The translations under genes were made by a program, and so were the position numbers. Shown here piece after piece: positions 1 to 11,565 of a DNA stretch of 64,000 bases; position 1 is the stretch's first letter; the number at the start of each line of letters is the position of its first letter. The notes under the pieces were generated by a model. That model was given only the letters and a program-made list of their open reading frames with translations. It searched no databases and was not told where the DNA came from. The stretch lies in assembly GCF_000004195.4 (NCBI RefSeq), contig NC_030677.2, positions 178,009,872 to 178,073,871 of the forward strand, written 5' to 3'. This DNA comes from Xenopus tropicalis. Lineage: Eukaryota > Chordata > Amphibia > Anura > Pipidae.

Positions 1-561
1 TGATCATGTGTATATATTATTATATTGCCTCTAACAAAATGTAGAACAGAATAGTATAGCAATGCAGTGTTTTGGCGCTTTTTTCTTAGCTGAAAGTAAT
101 GTTGGTACTAAAATAATAAATAATTGCATTTCTGTTTTTGTGATGTTATGGTTGTTAAGACTGGAAATCAGAGATTACTTTTCTGGTTTTAATTGACCTC
201 CTCCTGGTATTGGAGAAGATATCTTATCTTCCCGTGCCTCCAGGCATCCATTAATTATGCTGTGAACGTTAATAAGTACGGCTCTGCAGAATATGTTGGC
301 GCTTTATAAATATGTAATACTAATAATAATACAGTGGAGCTGATTTACTGACATTGATGCTTATTTGTGCAGCCAATCAGATCTTTGCTTTTATTTGTAT
401 CCTTGTAGTAGACTGTTCAAAATTAATTGCTCTTTGGCTGTTATTGGTTTTTACAACCAGATATTACAAATTCCAGGCCAATTCGAAAACCACAAAATAA
501 CTATTGGATTTTCTCTAATACATATTTTTCTACAAACATGATGAGTGCTGTATTCTGTCCT
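1..561. other. intronic spacer with one repeat tail
   Basis: AT-rich sequence with no supported gene. At about 262-336 it carries a fragment ending GGCGCTTTATAAATATG followed by a TAA/TAATAA tail, the common frog/vertebrate interspersed-repeat 3' end (CR1/L2-like or SINE tail). The rest shows nothing recognisable. Confidence 0.5.
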
Positions 562-565
562 GATA

Positions 566-2179
566 CAGTGGTGTGAAAAACTATTTGCCCCCTTCCTGAT
601 TTCTTATTCTTTTGCATGTTTGTCACACTTAAATGTTTCTGCTCATCAAAAACCGTTAACTATTAGTCAAAGATAACATAATTGAACACAAAATGCAGTT
701 TTTAAATGAAGGTTTACGTTATTAAGGGAGAAAAAAACCTCCAAATCTACATGGCCCTGTGTGAAAAAGTGATTGCCCCCCTTGTTAAAAAATAACATAA
801 CTGTGGTTTATCACTCCTGAGTTCAATTCCTGTAGTCATCCCCAGGCCTGATTACTGCCACACCTGTTTCAATCAAGAAATCACTTAAATAGGAGCTACC
901 TGACACAGAGAAGTAGACCAAAAGCACCTCAAAAGCTAGACATCATGCCAAGATCCAAAGAAATTCAGGAACAAATGAGAACAAAAGTAATTGAGATCCA
1001 TCAGTCTGGTAAAGGTTATAAAGCCATTTCTAAAGCTTTGTGACTCCAGCGAACCACAGTGAGAGCCATTATCCACAAATGGCAAAAACATGGAACAGTG
1101 GTGAACCTTCCCAGGAGTGGCCGGCCGACCAAAATTACCCCAAGAGCGCAGAGACAACTCATCCGAGAGGCCACAAAAGACCCCAGGACAACATCTAAAG
1201 AACTGCAGGCCTCACTTGCCTCAATTAAGGTCAGTGTTCACGACTCCACCATAAGAAAGAGACTGGGCAAAAACGGCCTGCATGGCAGATTTCCAAGGCG
1301 CAAACCACTTTTAAGCAAAAAGAACATTAAGGCTCGTCTCAATTTTGCTAAAAAAACATCTCAATGATTGCCAAGACTATTGGGAAAATACCTTGGGGAC
1401 CAACGAGACAAAAGTTGAACTTTTTGGAAGGTGCGTGTCCCGTTACATCTGGCGTAAAAGAAACACAGCATTTCAGAAAAAGAACATCATACCAACAGTA
1501 AAATATGGTGGTGGTAGTGTGATGGTCTGGGGTTGTTTTGCTGCTTCAGGACCTGGAAGGCTTGCTGTGATAGATGGAACCATGAATTCTACTGTCTACC
1601 AAAAAATCCTGAAGGAGAATGTCCGGCCATCTGTTCGTCAACTCAAGCTGAAGCGATCTTGGGTGCTGCAGCAGGACAATGACCCAAAACACACCAGCAA
1701 ATCCACCTCTGAATGGCTGAAGAAAAACAAAATGAAGACTTTGGAGTGGCCTAGTCAAAGTCCTGACCTGAATCCTATTGAGATGTTGTGGCATGACCTT
1801 AAAAAGGCGGTTCATGCTAGAAAACCCTCAAATAAAGCTGAATTACAACAATTCTGCAAAGATGAATGGGCCAAAATTCCTCCAGAGCGCTGTAAAAGAC
1901 TCGTTGCAAGTTATCGCAAACGCTTGATTGCAGTTATTGCTGCTAAGGGTGGCCCAACCAGTTATTAGGTTCAGGGGGCAATTACTTTTTCGCACAGGGC
2001 CATGTAGGTTTGTATTTTTTTTCTCCCTAAATAATAAAAACCCTCATTTAAAAACTGCATTTTGTGTTTACTTGTATTATCTTTGACTAATAGTTAAATG
2101 TGTTTGATGATCAGAAACATTTTGTGTGACGAACATGCAAAAGAATAAGAAATCAGGCAAATAGTTTTTCACACCACTG
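566..2179 (+). mobile_element. Tc1/mariner element, full length with long TIRs
   Basis: A 1614-bp Tc1-like transposon with both ends present. Terminal inverted repeats of about 205-215 bp (566-780 and 1974-2179) begin CAGTGGTGTGAAAAAC and also contain an internal motif reading GGCCCTGTGTGAAAAAGTG. It is flanked by TA dinucleotides (564-565 and 2180-2181), the target-site duplication of the superfamily. The sequence resembles the TC1DR3-type subfamily of fish and frogs, as I recall it. The arms differ at a number of positions, so the insertion is not recent. The interior holds one broken transposase gene. A TG microsatellite starts immediately at the right end. Confidence 0.95.
945..1968 (+). 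pseudogene. Tc1 transposase, inactivated (stop, frameshift, catalytic Asp lost)
   Basis: The reading frame starts MPRSKEIQ at 945 and ends GGPTSY plus TAG at 1966-1968, about the 340 residues usual for Tc1 transposases. The paired helix-turn-helix DNA-binding region is followed by the GRPTKI hook segment (about 1120-1135) and a DD34E catalytic domain. Three lesions are visible. There is an in-frame TGA at 1041-1043 (codon 33). A seven-A run at 1350-1356 has one base too many, shifting the frame. The first catalytic Asp, expected in a T-D-E-T-K motif, is Asn (codon 1402-1404, TNETKVELFG). The second Asp (QQDND, codon 1675-1677) and the Glu (NPIEMLW, codon 1780-1782) are intact with the correct 34-residue spacing. 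Transposase would cut at the flanking TIRs; this copy cannot. Confidence 0.94.
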
Positions 2180-2181
2180 TA

Positions 2182-2193
2182 TATGTGTGTGTG

Positions 2194-2240
<47 letters not shown>
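2182..2240. repeat. TG microsatellite
   Basis: A (TG)n tract with one short TATATAT interruption. It abuts the right TA of the Tc1 element, so expansion may have started from the target site. Confidence 0.95.
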
Positions 2241-2242
<2 letters not shown>

Positions 2243-2439
2243 AGGTAGGTAGGTACCACTCACACAGGACTCTAAAAAAAAAATTTCAAACTACATGGTA
2301 ACATGAATTAATAAGGTATCACAAATGTCTGAGTGGATTGAGTCAGTTGACAGCTCTGTATTGGACAACTAATGTTATAATTACATGGCCTTTAATATGA
2401 CTTAACAGCCTAAAATATTTCCTTTTACTGAATTTTACA

Positions 2440-2525
2440 TTTTCGCTGGTGGGATGGCATTTCGGGGAGATTAGTTGCCCGCAACAAGGTAGATTTGTTG
2501 CGGGCGACTAATCTCCCCGTGTGCC
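2440..2525. repeat. hairpin MITE remnant (GGGGAGATTAGT family)
   Basis: Arms at 2463-2487 and 2495-2519 are reverse complements over 25 bp with one mismatch, around a 7-bp loop. The upstream GCTGGTGGGATGGCATTTCG matches the flank typical of this abundant frog repeat. The elements at about 3010 and 21549 share the same GGGAGATTA / GGCATTTC vocabulary. Confidence 0.8.
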
Positions 2526-3009
2526 AGAGCCCTTAGTGAGCCAGTTAAATCTCAAACCAAATTGTAAATTCTTGGTTGTTGTTTTAGCTCTGAAATTCAT
2601 GGAAAGTAACTTGCTTAAAAAGAATCTTTATTGTATTTTATTTTTTTATTTTATATTTGTTTTGTTACCTGAACAACTAGCCAAGAGTTTTTGTTTTTTT
2701 TAATCTTCCCACACTAGTCCATCAGAAAACATCCGTAGGTGGTATCTATTACATGTTTCTTCTTCAAGTGCTCTTGAGTCTTTGAATGACTTGTACATTA
2801 TTATTAAATCTCTAGGGAACTGTATTACTGACCTTGACTACAAGAACACAAACAACAAATCTACATTTTCACAAAAATAATGCTAGAATTTTTAGCACTA
2901 GCAATGTACTTTTTCCTGCAAATCTCCCATATGGATGTTTATTGAGTCTTATTTTTTTTTGTCTCAGAGTTTCTAGAATTAATAATTGTTAAATGCTACA
3001 TCCTTTTGG
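2526..3009. other. intronic spacer
   Basis: AT-rich sequence with T-runs near 2640-2700 and 2950. No gene, repeat boundary or RNA is recognised. Confidence 0.4.
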
Positions 3010-3175
3010 GCTATGACATATGGGTAGATTAGTTTCCCGCGATAAATCTGCACTACCATGTGAGTTGCTTTCCCATCGGTGATAATATCAATGTCATAAT
3101 GTGGGCAACTTGAGAAAAACAAAGCAACGCATATGTTTTGCCAAAGCTTTTCGGGGAGATTAACCACCCTATGGC
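3010..3175. repeat. degenerate MITE related to the GGGGAGATTAGT family
   Basis: Begins GGGTAGATTAGTTTCCCGCG and ends TTCGGGGAGATTAACCACCC, which are inverted relatives of each other. The middle is decayed. Confidence 0.45.
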
Positions 3176-3243
3176 CGTTGAGTCATTAAATAAATCCTTT
3201 GACTCCGACTCCTCAGTTTATGGTACCTCCGACTCCTTTGTTT

Positions 3244-3580
3244 TTAAAGGAACAGTAACACCAAAAAAATTGTTGTGTGTTTGCTTCAAATCCCAACAAA
3301 GCCGCTGTGTAGCCAAGGAAAGTAGCTATTTAGATTAAAAACTGGAGAAAAGTTACAGGTTACAAAGCAGAAAACAGATAAACTGTGTACATTTCCATTG
3401 TATTCTACAGAGAGCATCAGTTATCTGCTGTGTAACCTGTGCCTTTTTTTCCAGCTTCATTGGCTGCCCCCTATGGCTACACAGCAGATTATTTATATAA
3501 ACTACAGTCTTTCTGAAGCAAACATTAAATGTTTACCAGTGCAGGGCAACAGTACATTATTTTTTTAATTACTTTGTTGA
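3244..3580 (+). mobile_element. T2-type MITE (TTAAAGGAACAGTAACACCA), 3' end lost
   Basis: Starts with TTAA and the T2 terminal motif AAGGAACAGTAACACC. The interior carries the palindromic TGTGTAGCC ... GGCTACACAGCAG arms and GTAACCTGTGCC, diagnostic of a very abundant Xenopus family. The matching right terminus is missing or decayed after about 3560. T2-type MITEs are non-autonomous elements of the TTAA-targeting Kolobok-like group. Confidence 0.75.
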
Positions 3581-3774
3581 TTGAAAGAACACAACATACA
3601 AGGCATTTCATGGCTGCCAAAGCTCAGCAATTTTAAAGCTGTATGAAGATGGTGTCTGCTTTTGGGAACAAACCAAAGAACTACTGGCAGGGAAGCTGAT
3701 GCACTGCCCTATTGGTCATCCAAGCTAAATCTATAACTAATCCTACATCATTGTGGCTTTTTATTTATTTATTA

Positions 3775-4090
3775 AAGGAACTACGAACATTCCTTAAACC
3801 TAAAGAGAAATAAAGATTGCCAGCCTTACACTTTAGCCAAAGTGTGGTACTAACACCTCATTTTTTGTAAAAATTATTTTTAAAGGCAAACTAAGCGCTG
3901 GCAATCTTTCTTTCTCTTTGTGTATAATTAATGGCTTTTTATCGTTTATAGCAGCTGGTCAACTCCAGATTGTGGGTTAGACCGAGCGCTGGCACAAGAG
4001 TGTTTCTAGCAGCTGGTCAACGCTACAGCATGGGTTAGAACGAGCGCTGGCGATTTCTTTCTGTGATTCCTTAAACCTAAAACAAAAGAA
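3775..4090. repeat. palindromic repeat with internal tandem duplication
   Basis: The outer segments CCTTAAACCTAAAGAGAAA (3793) and GGCAATCTTTCTTTCTCTTTG (about 3900) are inverted relatives. The unit GCAGCTGGTCAAC ... GGGTTAGA.CGAGCGCTGGC occurs twice in tandem, about 3950-3993 and 4009-4051. Family unknown. Confidence 0.55.
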
Positions 4091-4803
4091 ACAAATGAAA
4101 ACAATAAGGTTACAATAGCTCTGCCGGGCTTCACACTAGTGAAACAACTACGCACTGGGCTTTATTCTTAAAGTACTTTATTATAACTATTATCTGTCAA
4201 ATATGACATTGTGCAATTGCGTTCAGTGCTACCACAATCATTATACAATATCTATTTTTTGGAATATTGGTTTGTATCAAAGTGTTTTCAGAAATTACTC
4301 TTTCCTACACATTAGGCAAAAGTCCCAAATGTCTTGGCTAAAGCTTCACTTTGTTGTCCAGAATATTGTTAGGCCTCCAATAGCTGTTAGCAGTGTTTCA
4401 GTAGAGGTCAGTGGTCTTTCAGAGGCTCTGTCACTTGTGTGTTTCATGGCCATTAGGCCTAAATTACCTTTAAGAAATTTTACATTTTTTTAATTATATT
4501 ACAGGATTATTGGGCAGATCTAGTCCAGCGAAGGACACTAGAATGTATTGAGAATACAAATAACTTGGCAGTCTTTTGCTATTTTAACAGCTCAGTCCGC
4601 AGTCCTGAATTCTTATTTAAAAAGCCCCTCCCTTCTCTTTGATCTCCTGCACAGAATGCCAAAAAAGGTACAGAGTTTCTCAAACTTAATTAGATAAGCA
4701 GCTTTTGGCAGAGAGCCCAGAATACATAACAAGCAACACCTGCACTTCGATACTTGTAACTAATAAGCTAAACAGGTCTCTTGGGGGAACTGAGATTTGC
4801 AGC
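4091..4803. other. intronic spacer
   Basis: No gene or repeat boundary recognised. The 96-codon open frame at 4203-4493 has no domain, codon bias or splice support. Confidence 0.4.
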
Positions 4804-5040
4804 TTAAAGGGCAATTTCACCTTTTTTTTAGCAAAACTCTAATAACACATAAATCAAGACCCCAAAACCCCCAGAAGATGTGTTCAAACTTTAAATAACT
4901 TGCCAAATTTTGTAAAATGGGAGTAATATTTAGAGGTGCAGTAATTTCTCTGCATTACGCGCACCATTTATTTTTGTCCCTCCCTCTTTATATTTTTCAA
5001 ATGTTGGGAGGTATGTGAATGTGTCCAAAAAATTATGCCT
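4804..5040 (+). mobile_element. probable T2-type MITE fragment
   Basis: The start TTAAAGGGCAATTTCACC fits the TTAAAGG terminal rule of T2-type elements. No matching right end was found. Confidence 0.4.
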
Positions 5041-5332
5041 GTCTCTTGATGACTACTTCATATCTCATTTATTAGGCACGTGTGATAAATTTTGGGTCAA
5101 GTTTGCTCCTCTCTGGTGCCAAGATGGTAAATTTCCTTTTCCCATATGTAGCCAAGTTAAAAAACATACAATTTAAGATATTTTGGTGAATTCATTACAT
5201 GCTTCTTTTGGAGGAAGGCACTAGTTTACTGGATCCCACTTCTGGACAAAGGGGAATATTGATATCACGACTGTTGTGTTCCACAGCTGTTCCTACTGAT
5301 GTTGTTAGATGGTAACATATAAACATTAAAGA

Positions 5333-5793
5333 TTAAAGGAGAAGGAAAGTCATTTTGGCATTTTACTGTCAATAGATTTGCCACATTAGTGCCACCTAGA
5401 ACACTATATTTATTCAGCAGAAAGCTTTACTATACCTGAGTAAAGATCCATAAAAGCTCCCTCTGATAGCAGCTGCCATTTTAGCTTGGTCTTGGTAGCT
5501 TCCTGCTGCTGTTATAGCTGTTGGAGTGAGTTCTTATGCATTCTTATGGGAGGGGCGAGCAGGAGAAGGGAGGGAGAGAGGAGAGAACTGAGCAGACTCA
5601 AGCCCCAAACCTGAATGAGCCCTAAAAGAGAGGAAGTCTGATACCGAAGAACATGTTCCTAAAAAAGGAGTCAAGAAATCCTGTTTCTTTTGATAGAGCA
5701 CTCAGTGCAGCGTTTCTGTGAGTGCTTATGGCTGTATTTACATAGACCTTTCTGATAAAGCGTACGTAGTTTTTACCTTTCCTTCTCCTTTAA
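5333..5793. mobile_element. T2-type MITE, complete, TTAA-flanked
   Basis: Bounded by TTAA at 5333-5336 and 5790-5793. The ends AGGAGAAGGAAAG and CTTTCCTTCTCCT are exact inverted repeats over the terminal 13 bp next to TTAA. It is a 461-bp non-coding element with a GA-rich middle (GGGAGGGAGAGAGGAGAG at about 5568). The same termini bound the element at 57136-57528. Confidence 0.9.
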
Positions 5794-8700
5794 GGAATTT
5801 TTTAATCTACCATAGAGACTGCATACAGTTTAAACACCAGTGCATTCTGTGTTAAAACTACATTTGTCAGTAGTGCCTCAAGGAAGAAAAATAAATTCCT
5901 TCTAAAGTCAACCAAGGCAATCAAATCGCTGCGAGACCAATTTCCCATGTAATTATCTTCATAAATTATAGTCTTGAAAGCATTTTATTAAATACTAAGG
6001 TAAGACTATGATTGTTTTATTTTCATTTATTTTAAGAGCAAATGTGTAAACTGTAGTTTGTAGTTAACTTGAAAAACTATAGTCACCCTTTTCTCTAATA
6101 TATAACTTCTTTTGAAGCTTCTTTAGCAGTTTTTACCTCAAAGTAATATATATCCTGACCCCCAACTCTCCAGAGATCCCCCTCAGAATGACTTGTAAGT
6201 TTTGTAAAATTACAGAATAAAGCGCTAAGTTTACTCATAAACACTTGAATGTTCTCTTATAACAGATGTATTTCACATGTATTGAATTGCTGGTTTTTAT
6301 GTCGTGGTTTTTTAGGGAAATAGTATTTTTAGCACGTAGCATAATGAATTTTTTACTGCAGATGTACAAGATATTTTGTTGGGCTTCTAAAGTTACTGAT
6401 AATATAACCAGTGAAAAGGAATAAATCCTGCGGGGTTAAATTAAAGCTAGTTAAACACCTTGTTATGTATGAAATATTAGAAGTAAAATCATAAAGTAAT
6501 CAGGAAACATTTATATGTGCTGAGCATTCAAGACTTCTTAATGTTACAGTTAGATGTGGAGAGAGAATAAAAGCAGTGATTTGTACGAGTGGGAAAATAC
6601 TGACCTTCACTTCCCTCTCACACAACATAAATATATATTTACTGCATTTCATCCCTGTTTAATGATTTTATGGGTGTATGTAGTTATACACTATTCAGCA
6701 GTTCCCAACAAACATGGATATCAAAGAAAATGCTGATACAATATTCTGAAGGATTGTGTAACCCATGGCACGCAAAATGTAATGACAGTAAAAGAAAGTC
6801 CCAATTTGAATCACCTGTGCTCAGAGAAAGATCAGTCAGCTTTATTGGACATAGATTTCTTTTTGCTAAATTTGGCTTAAACTCTCTGCAACGTGGGAAG
6901 ACTAGCTTTTGTAATGGTAGGCAAACAGGTTTCTTGTGCAGAGAATGAGACAGTGACACCAAACAATACAGGAAAAACAATGCTTTGCCTTTAAATATTC
7001 AATCAAAAACATTATCAAGGTGCTTGCTTCATATAGCATCAATGAGATTGTAGTGTTCTGACTACCCCAGGCCTCTCCCAGACCCTCACAGGTTAACGGC
7101 CTGTTACCCACAGTTCAGAGATCACTTGTGTCTATTAGTCAGGCCGCACAGCCTTTCTACATGTCAGTGTCACTGACTGGCACTCACTTTCTCTCTCAAG
7201 CTCAGGAACTCTGCCTCTCTTAATGAGGCACTCCCCGTGTCTCAGGTTCCGGCTCCACAGGCTCCTTGGTCCACTCTATGGTCTCCTCTAGCAGCCCCAA
7301 CAACCCATATTTCTTATTCCCATCAAATCAATTTTAACTCCTGGTGACCATGTGGCTAGTGTTCATGACTGATGTGAGCCTGCCCATCTTGTTGCTGGTT
7401 GTCCTCTTCTTTATACGTTCGCCTTTTCAAGCAGAAAAAAGCAACTTTAGTCTTGTCATCTTTGCTTTAACTGGAAAATCAAGTTAATTTGCATCATGGT
7501 GTCATTTGTTTGTCTTCTTTCTGTAGTCTTTGACATTGAAGTTTGCAGCCAAATCCTGTTCTGCTGTTTCATTGCCTAGTTTGTACATCCCTGAAGAGTC
7601 ACAGAAAATAGCCTGGACAATTCTGACCTGTATCATAGACACATGAGTATATTTGAGCTGCTAATGTGCAGCTAAAACCAGTGGTGTAAAATATATTAAT
7701 TAGCAGCCAAAGTTCTGATAACTGTTTGTTTACTCCCACCACCCACTGCAATCAGTTACTTGTGCCTTGGACTGCCTTTGGTGAGAGTTTGGTAAACCTG
7801 GAAGTCTCCATGTGAGAATCAGTTCTATTAGGGAATTTGCTTTGTTTGATCCAGTATTAATGGGAAGGTGACCCTTCTTTTAATTATGTAACAGCCTGTA
7901 CTTTTTTCACTGCATGCTGGTAGGATTTTACTTTTATAGGAACCTAGGGATATAACCCAAAGAGCCCCAGACCATTATGCCATCTCCTTCAGATATAGTC
8001 TGGCTTATGCATTCAGGTAAACGCCAGTCCCCAAACTCTAGCTTTTTCTTCAGGCTTGCCACATGCAGAAGCACAATTCATTATTCCACTACTGAACTGT
8101 CCAATAGGAATTACCTTTACACTATTCCTGCTTGGCTTTGCACATGTTCATGTTAGGCTTGTGTGTCTCACTGCTAGCCATTGACAAACTTCTGACAAAC
8201 AATTCTTGTGCTGATGTTGCTTATAAAGACAATTTAAAACTTTGCAGTGAGTGTTTCAAATAAGAATGTGCAACTTTTTACGTACTATATGTGTTTGCAG
8301 TCAGCAGTACCTTAACAAGTGTGCGTGCCATGCCAATTGCATATCTTGTTGCAATGCTGGTATCCTGTGACGGTGCCATATTGGAAATCAGTACAGTGTA
8401 TTTAACTACCATTGTCTGTTGTGTGTCTCTGTGCTCAGTTTCACAGAGGCAGTGTCCAGGTAGTGTGATAAAAAAAAAAAAAATGGGCTAGAATTATACC
8501 CTGCCGTAATACAGATGGGTGATGTAAATATATTGACATATACACATGTGTTAGTGTTTATAAATACTTAGTCCCATGGACTGAGTTCAGAACCACTGGC
8601 ATTACTTATTAAAGGGGTTATACGTTCTCATGTTGTGCTACATGCAATATGATTTTCCATCTGTCAAACTACAACAATGTAATGTAATGCATAAGACCAG

Positions 8701-9490
8701 TATTATGATATGTTCTCTGCAAAACCTGAACATGTCTGCAAATAAAACAAGCGCCAACAAGAGCGACAACAGTTTAGCTGAATTAGCTATTCATTTAATC
8801 TTCCTTCCTGCTGTAATCAGCCTGGTGAGCTTTCTTTACCCTCCTGCTGCTGAAAATAACCTAGTTTAAGAGTTCACTGAAAACATGAGGGATTCATCAT
8901 TATATATTTACTGTCTGAGGCTGATATAGCTGTAAGGTTTTATCAGATCCCATTGATCTATTGCGCATGTTCCCTCCCTGGGTTGCCGAACGTGTTTCTA
9001 TTTGCATAAGGCCCTGGGCAAGGTTCTTTCTTGCATTGATTGGCCTGTCCAAGGGAGCTGATGTGTTCTCGCATTGATCACTTTGTCTTTTCTTGGAAGA
9101 CAGTGTTATATAGAGTTCATCTAAAACATTCTACAGCGAAGGTAAAACTTTCCTTTAGATGTCTCAATTTTTCCAGGTAATCTCAATGGGCGTGATCTTT
9201 TACCCCTTGCCAGCCATCTTTGTTTATGGAATTGGGTTATACTTCAAATTACACAAAAGATTGTTGCATTTCCTGTATTTAAAGCACAATAGAGATTTTT
9301 TCGTTCACTGCCAGATACAAACTGTTTCCCATGTAACCAAGCACCTTTACTAGTACATTTTGTCTGTAGCCAGTATAAATTCTAATATGCTGTAGCAGCA
9401 AATGGTTAAAATTACGGCATAAAAACACATTATTCCGAAATTGTGTTCTGTTGGTTTTAGCATAGACGAGGCATTCTATGTTGTTTGCAG
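5794..9490. other. intronic spacer, little recognised
   Basis: This 3.7-kb stretch is mostly unremarkable AT-rich sequence. A C/T-rich block at 7060-7440 is compositionally different from its flanks and may be an old repeat, but I cannot classify it. There is a 13-A run at 8471-8483. Short open frames here lack coding character, and no T2 or hAT ends were identified. Confidence 0.4.
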
Positions 9491-11158
9491 TGACCTAGAG
9501 GCTGATTTATCAAATATTATAGATAAAGGGGGCAAGACTCCTCCAAAATCTCAGGCTGCACAAGGCAAGCTGTTTGAATAATCACATATCATATTAGAGT
9601 AACCGGAACAATTCCCAGCAGCTCAATATTTATCCATTTATCGACACTATCCTGACTGTGAGAAACAATTTTCTGTGAGGAAAGGGTCTTATCACACAAA
9701 CACATGTATCAAAGTAGATCTATGTTTCACTTTGTCAATTATTTCTCATTCCAAAGTAGAAAGTAAATTGCTAAAATAGCCAAAATAAGTTTAACCAGTG
9801 GTAAAAACATATTGGGACATGATAGATCTGAGCTTAAGTAATTAAAAAATGATTAGACTGTTTCACCTTAAAGAAAGTGGTGTCCCTCAATGGAGCTGTT
9901 TTATAGACTTATTTACCCTTTCTTTTTAGGACATATATTCATTAACATTGAGAATTCATCATAAATCCCCACATATTTTAACCAATTCACAGCCACAAAC
10001 ATACAGGCAGGTTAATTGGCTTCAAACTAAGCTGACTATAGTATGTATGAATGTGATAGGGACCTTAGATTGTAAGCTCCTCTGGTGCAGGGACTGATGT
10101 GAATAATTGTATAATCTCTGTAAAGTGCTGCGGAAATGTGTCAGAAATGTTGTAATATTTCTAAATTGCCCCTGACAGTGTGTCATTCTGTGGTAGGGGC
10201 CCTTTTGCTAAACTAATATCTGTGCCCCAGGAGGCGGTTATTAAAAGACAAGGCCTACTTTGAGGTCCTTGTCATTGATGTTTTAGCTCCTCACTAAGGA
10301 TGAACTTTTTTGACTGTTACATGGCAAAATTCATAGTTTCTCCAGCACCAAAAATGTTCACCAATCTGCGCTAGAATTTCACCATGCATTCTGTTTAGCT
10401 AGGAAAAACACAGACATCATTATATGTCCCTTGTCTTTTTCGTTAACTAATGGAGCCCTCTCCAGATTAACCCCTGTCGGTTTAACCCGCCTTTAAGTTA
10501 CTTTTAGCAATTTTCTAGCAATTTTGCCATTGGTCTTTATTTTTTTTAAAAAATTGTTTTTCTTTTAGTTATTTGCCTTCCTAATCTGCCTGTTTCTAGG
10601 TTTCAGATGCCACAGACCTCAGCAGACACAAACCTATTGCTCTGTGGTAATTCATGCTACATTTTATTCATTTATTAGTCATTTTCCTATTTATATTTTA
10701 GTCTATCGCAGCATGGTTGCTAGGGTAAATTAGACCCTAACAACTGGATTGCTGCTCAAATACCAAACTGAGAGCTGTCAAACAAAAAGTGAAAAAACTA
10801 AAGAAACACAAAAAATTAAGAACAAGTGCAGGTTGTCTCAGAATATCAATGTCTACATCATACTAAAGGTTAAAGTAAAGATGAGCCACCTGTGCCGGCC
10901 CTGTGTTCAGAAGAAATTGACAACATGGGAGCCTTTATTTTTCACTGAAGAACAGTTGTATCATAGTGGAAAGAATTTACTATAACAAGGTAGGTCAATG
11001 TATATGTTATTGCAGAGCTAGAAACTCTTTAACCGCAATGTCATTTGTCCTTTGGTGAAATTTCACCGTTTCATGTATTTTTCTGTAGTTTTGTGTTTTT
11101 TTTCGGCAAAGCGAAACATGTCTTGCATGTAGTTTACACATCAGATTTTTCTATCAGT
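9491..11158. other. intronic spacer with repeat tails
   Basis: At 9493 the string GAGGCTGATTTATCAAA resembles the end of the frog GGGGC(A)GATTTATCAA MITE group. At 10056-10135 lies a GGGACCTTAGATTGTAAGCTC segment followed by GTGCAGGGACTGATGTGAA and GTAAAGTGCTGCGG, a widespread vertebrate repeat tail (same family as at 262 and 28945). The rest has nothing recognised. Confidence 0.45.
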
Positions 11159-11159
11159 C

Positions 11160-11565
11160 CCATTATATTTTGGCCATACACATTCAGATTTTAGTCTTCT
11201 TCCGACTAACGTTTGGATATGGATCGAAAACGATCTAAAACTAACATTCAGACTGAAATTGTAGGATAAAGTCCTAAAGATAATAAAGGAGGATGGATGT
11301 TGTATACATGAAATACTTGGCAGACACCAATCGTACGAAAGTGAAGTACCAAATGCATTGTAGGTCCCCCAAGGATATTGTCAGATACACAGTACAGGCA
11401 CAGATTTTATTGTTATCTGACCAAAATTTATTAATTTTGTTTATTAACCTGATGGATCAACTAAACGACCGATCGCCATGGTATATATATTATTGGGCCA
11501 ATAATTTGGAGTCCACAATCAGTCCATTTTGTAGGATGTGTGTGTAAGGCCAGCTTTATAGGATG
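11160..11565. mobile_element. non-autonomous DNA element (GGCCATACAC ends)
   Basis: The left end TTTTGGCCATACACATTCAG and the right end GTGTGTGTAAGGCCAGCTTTA are imperfect inverted repeats typical of a Xenopus MITE group that reads like 'GGCCATACACG'. Similar ends occur at about 21880 and 48460. The interior is AT-rich and non-coding. Confidence 0.5.
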
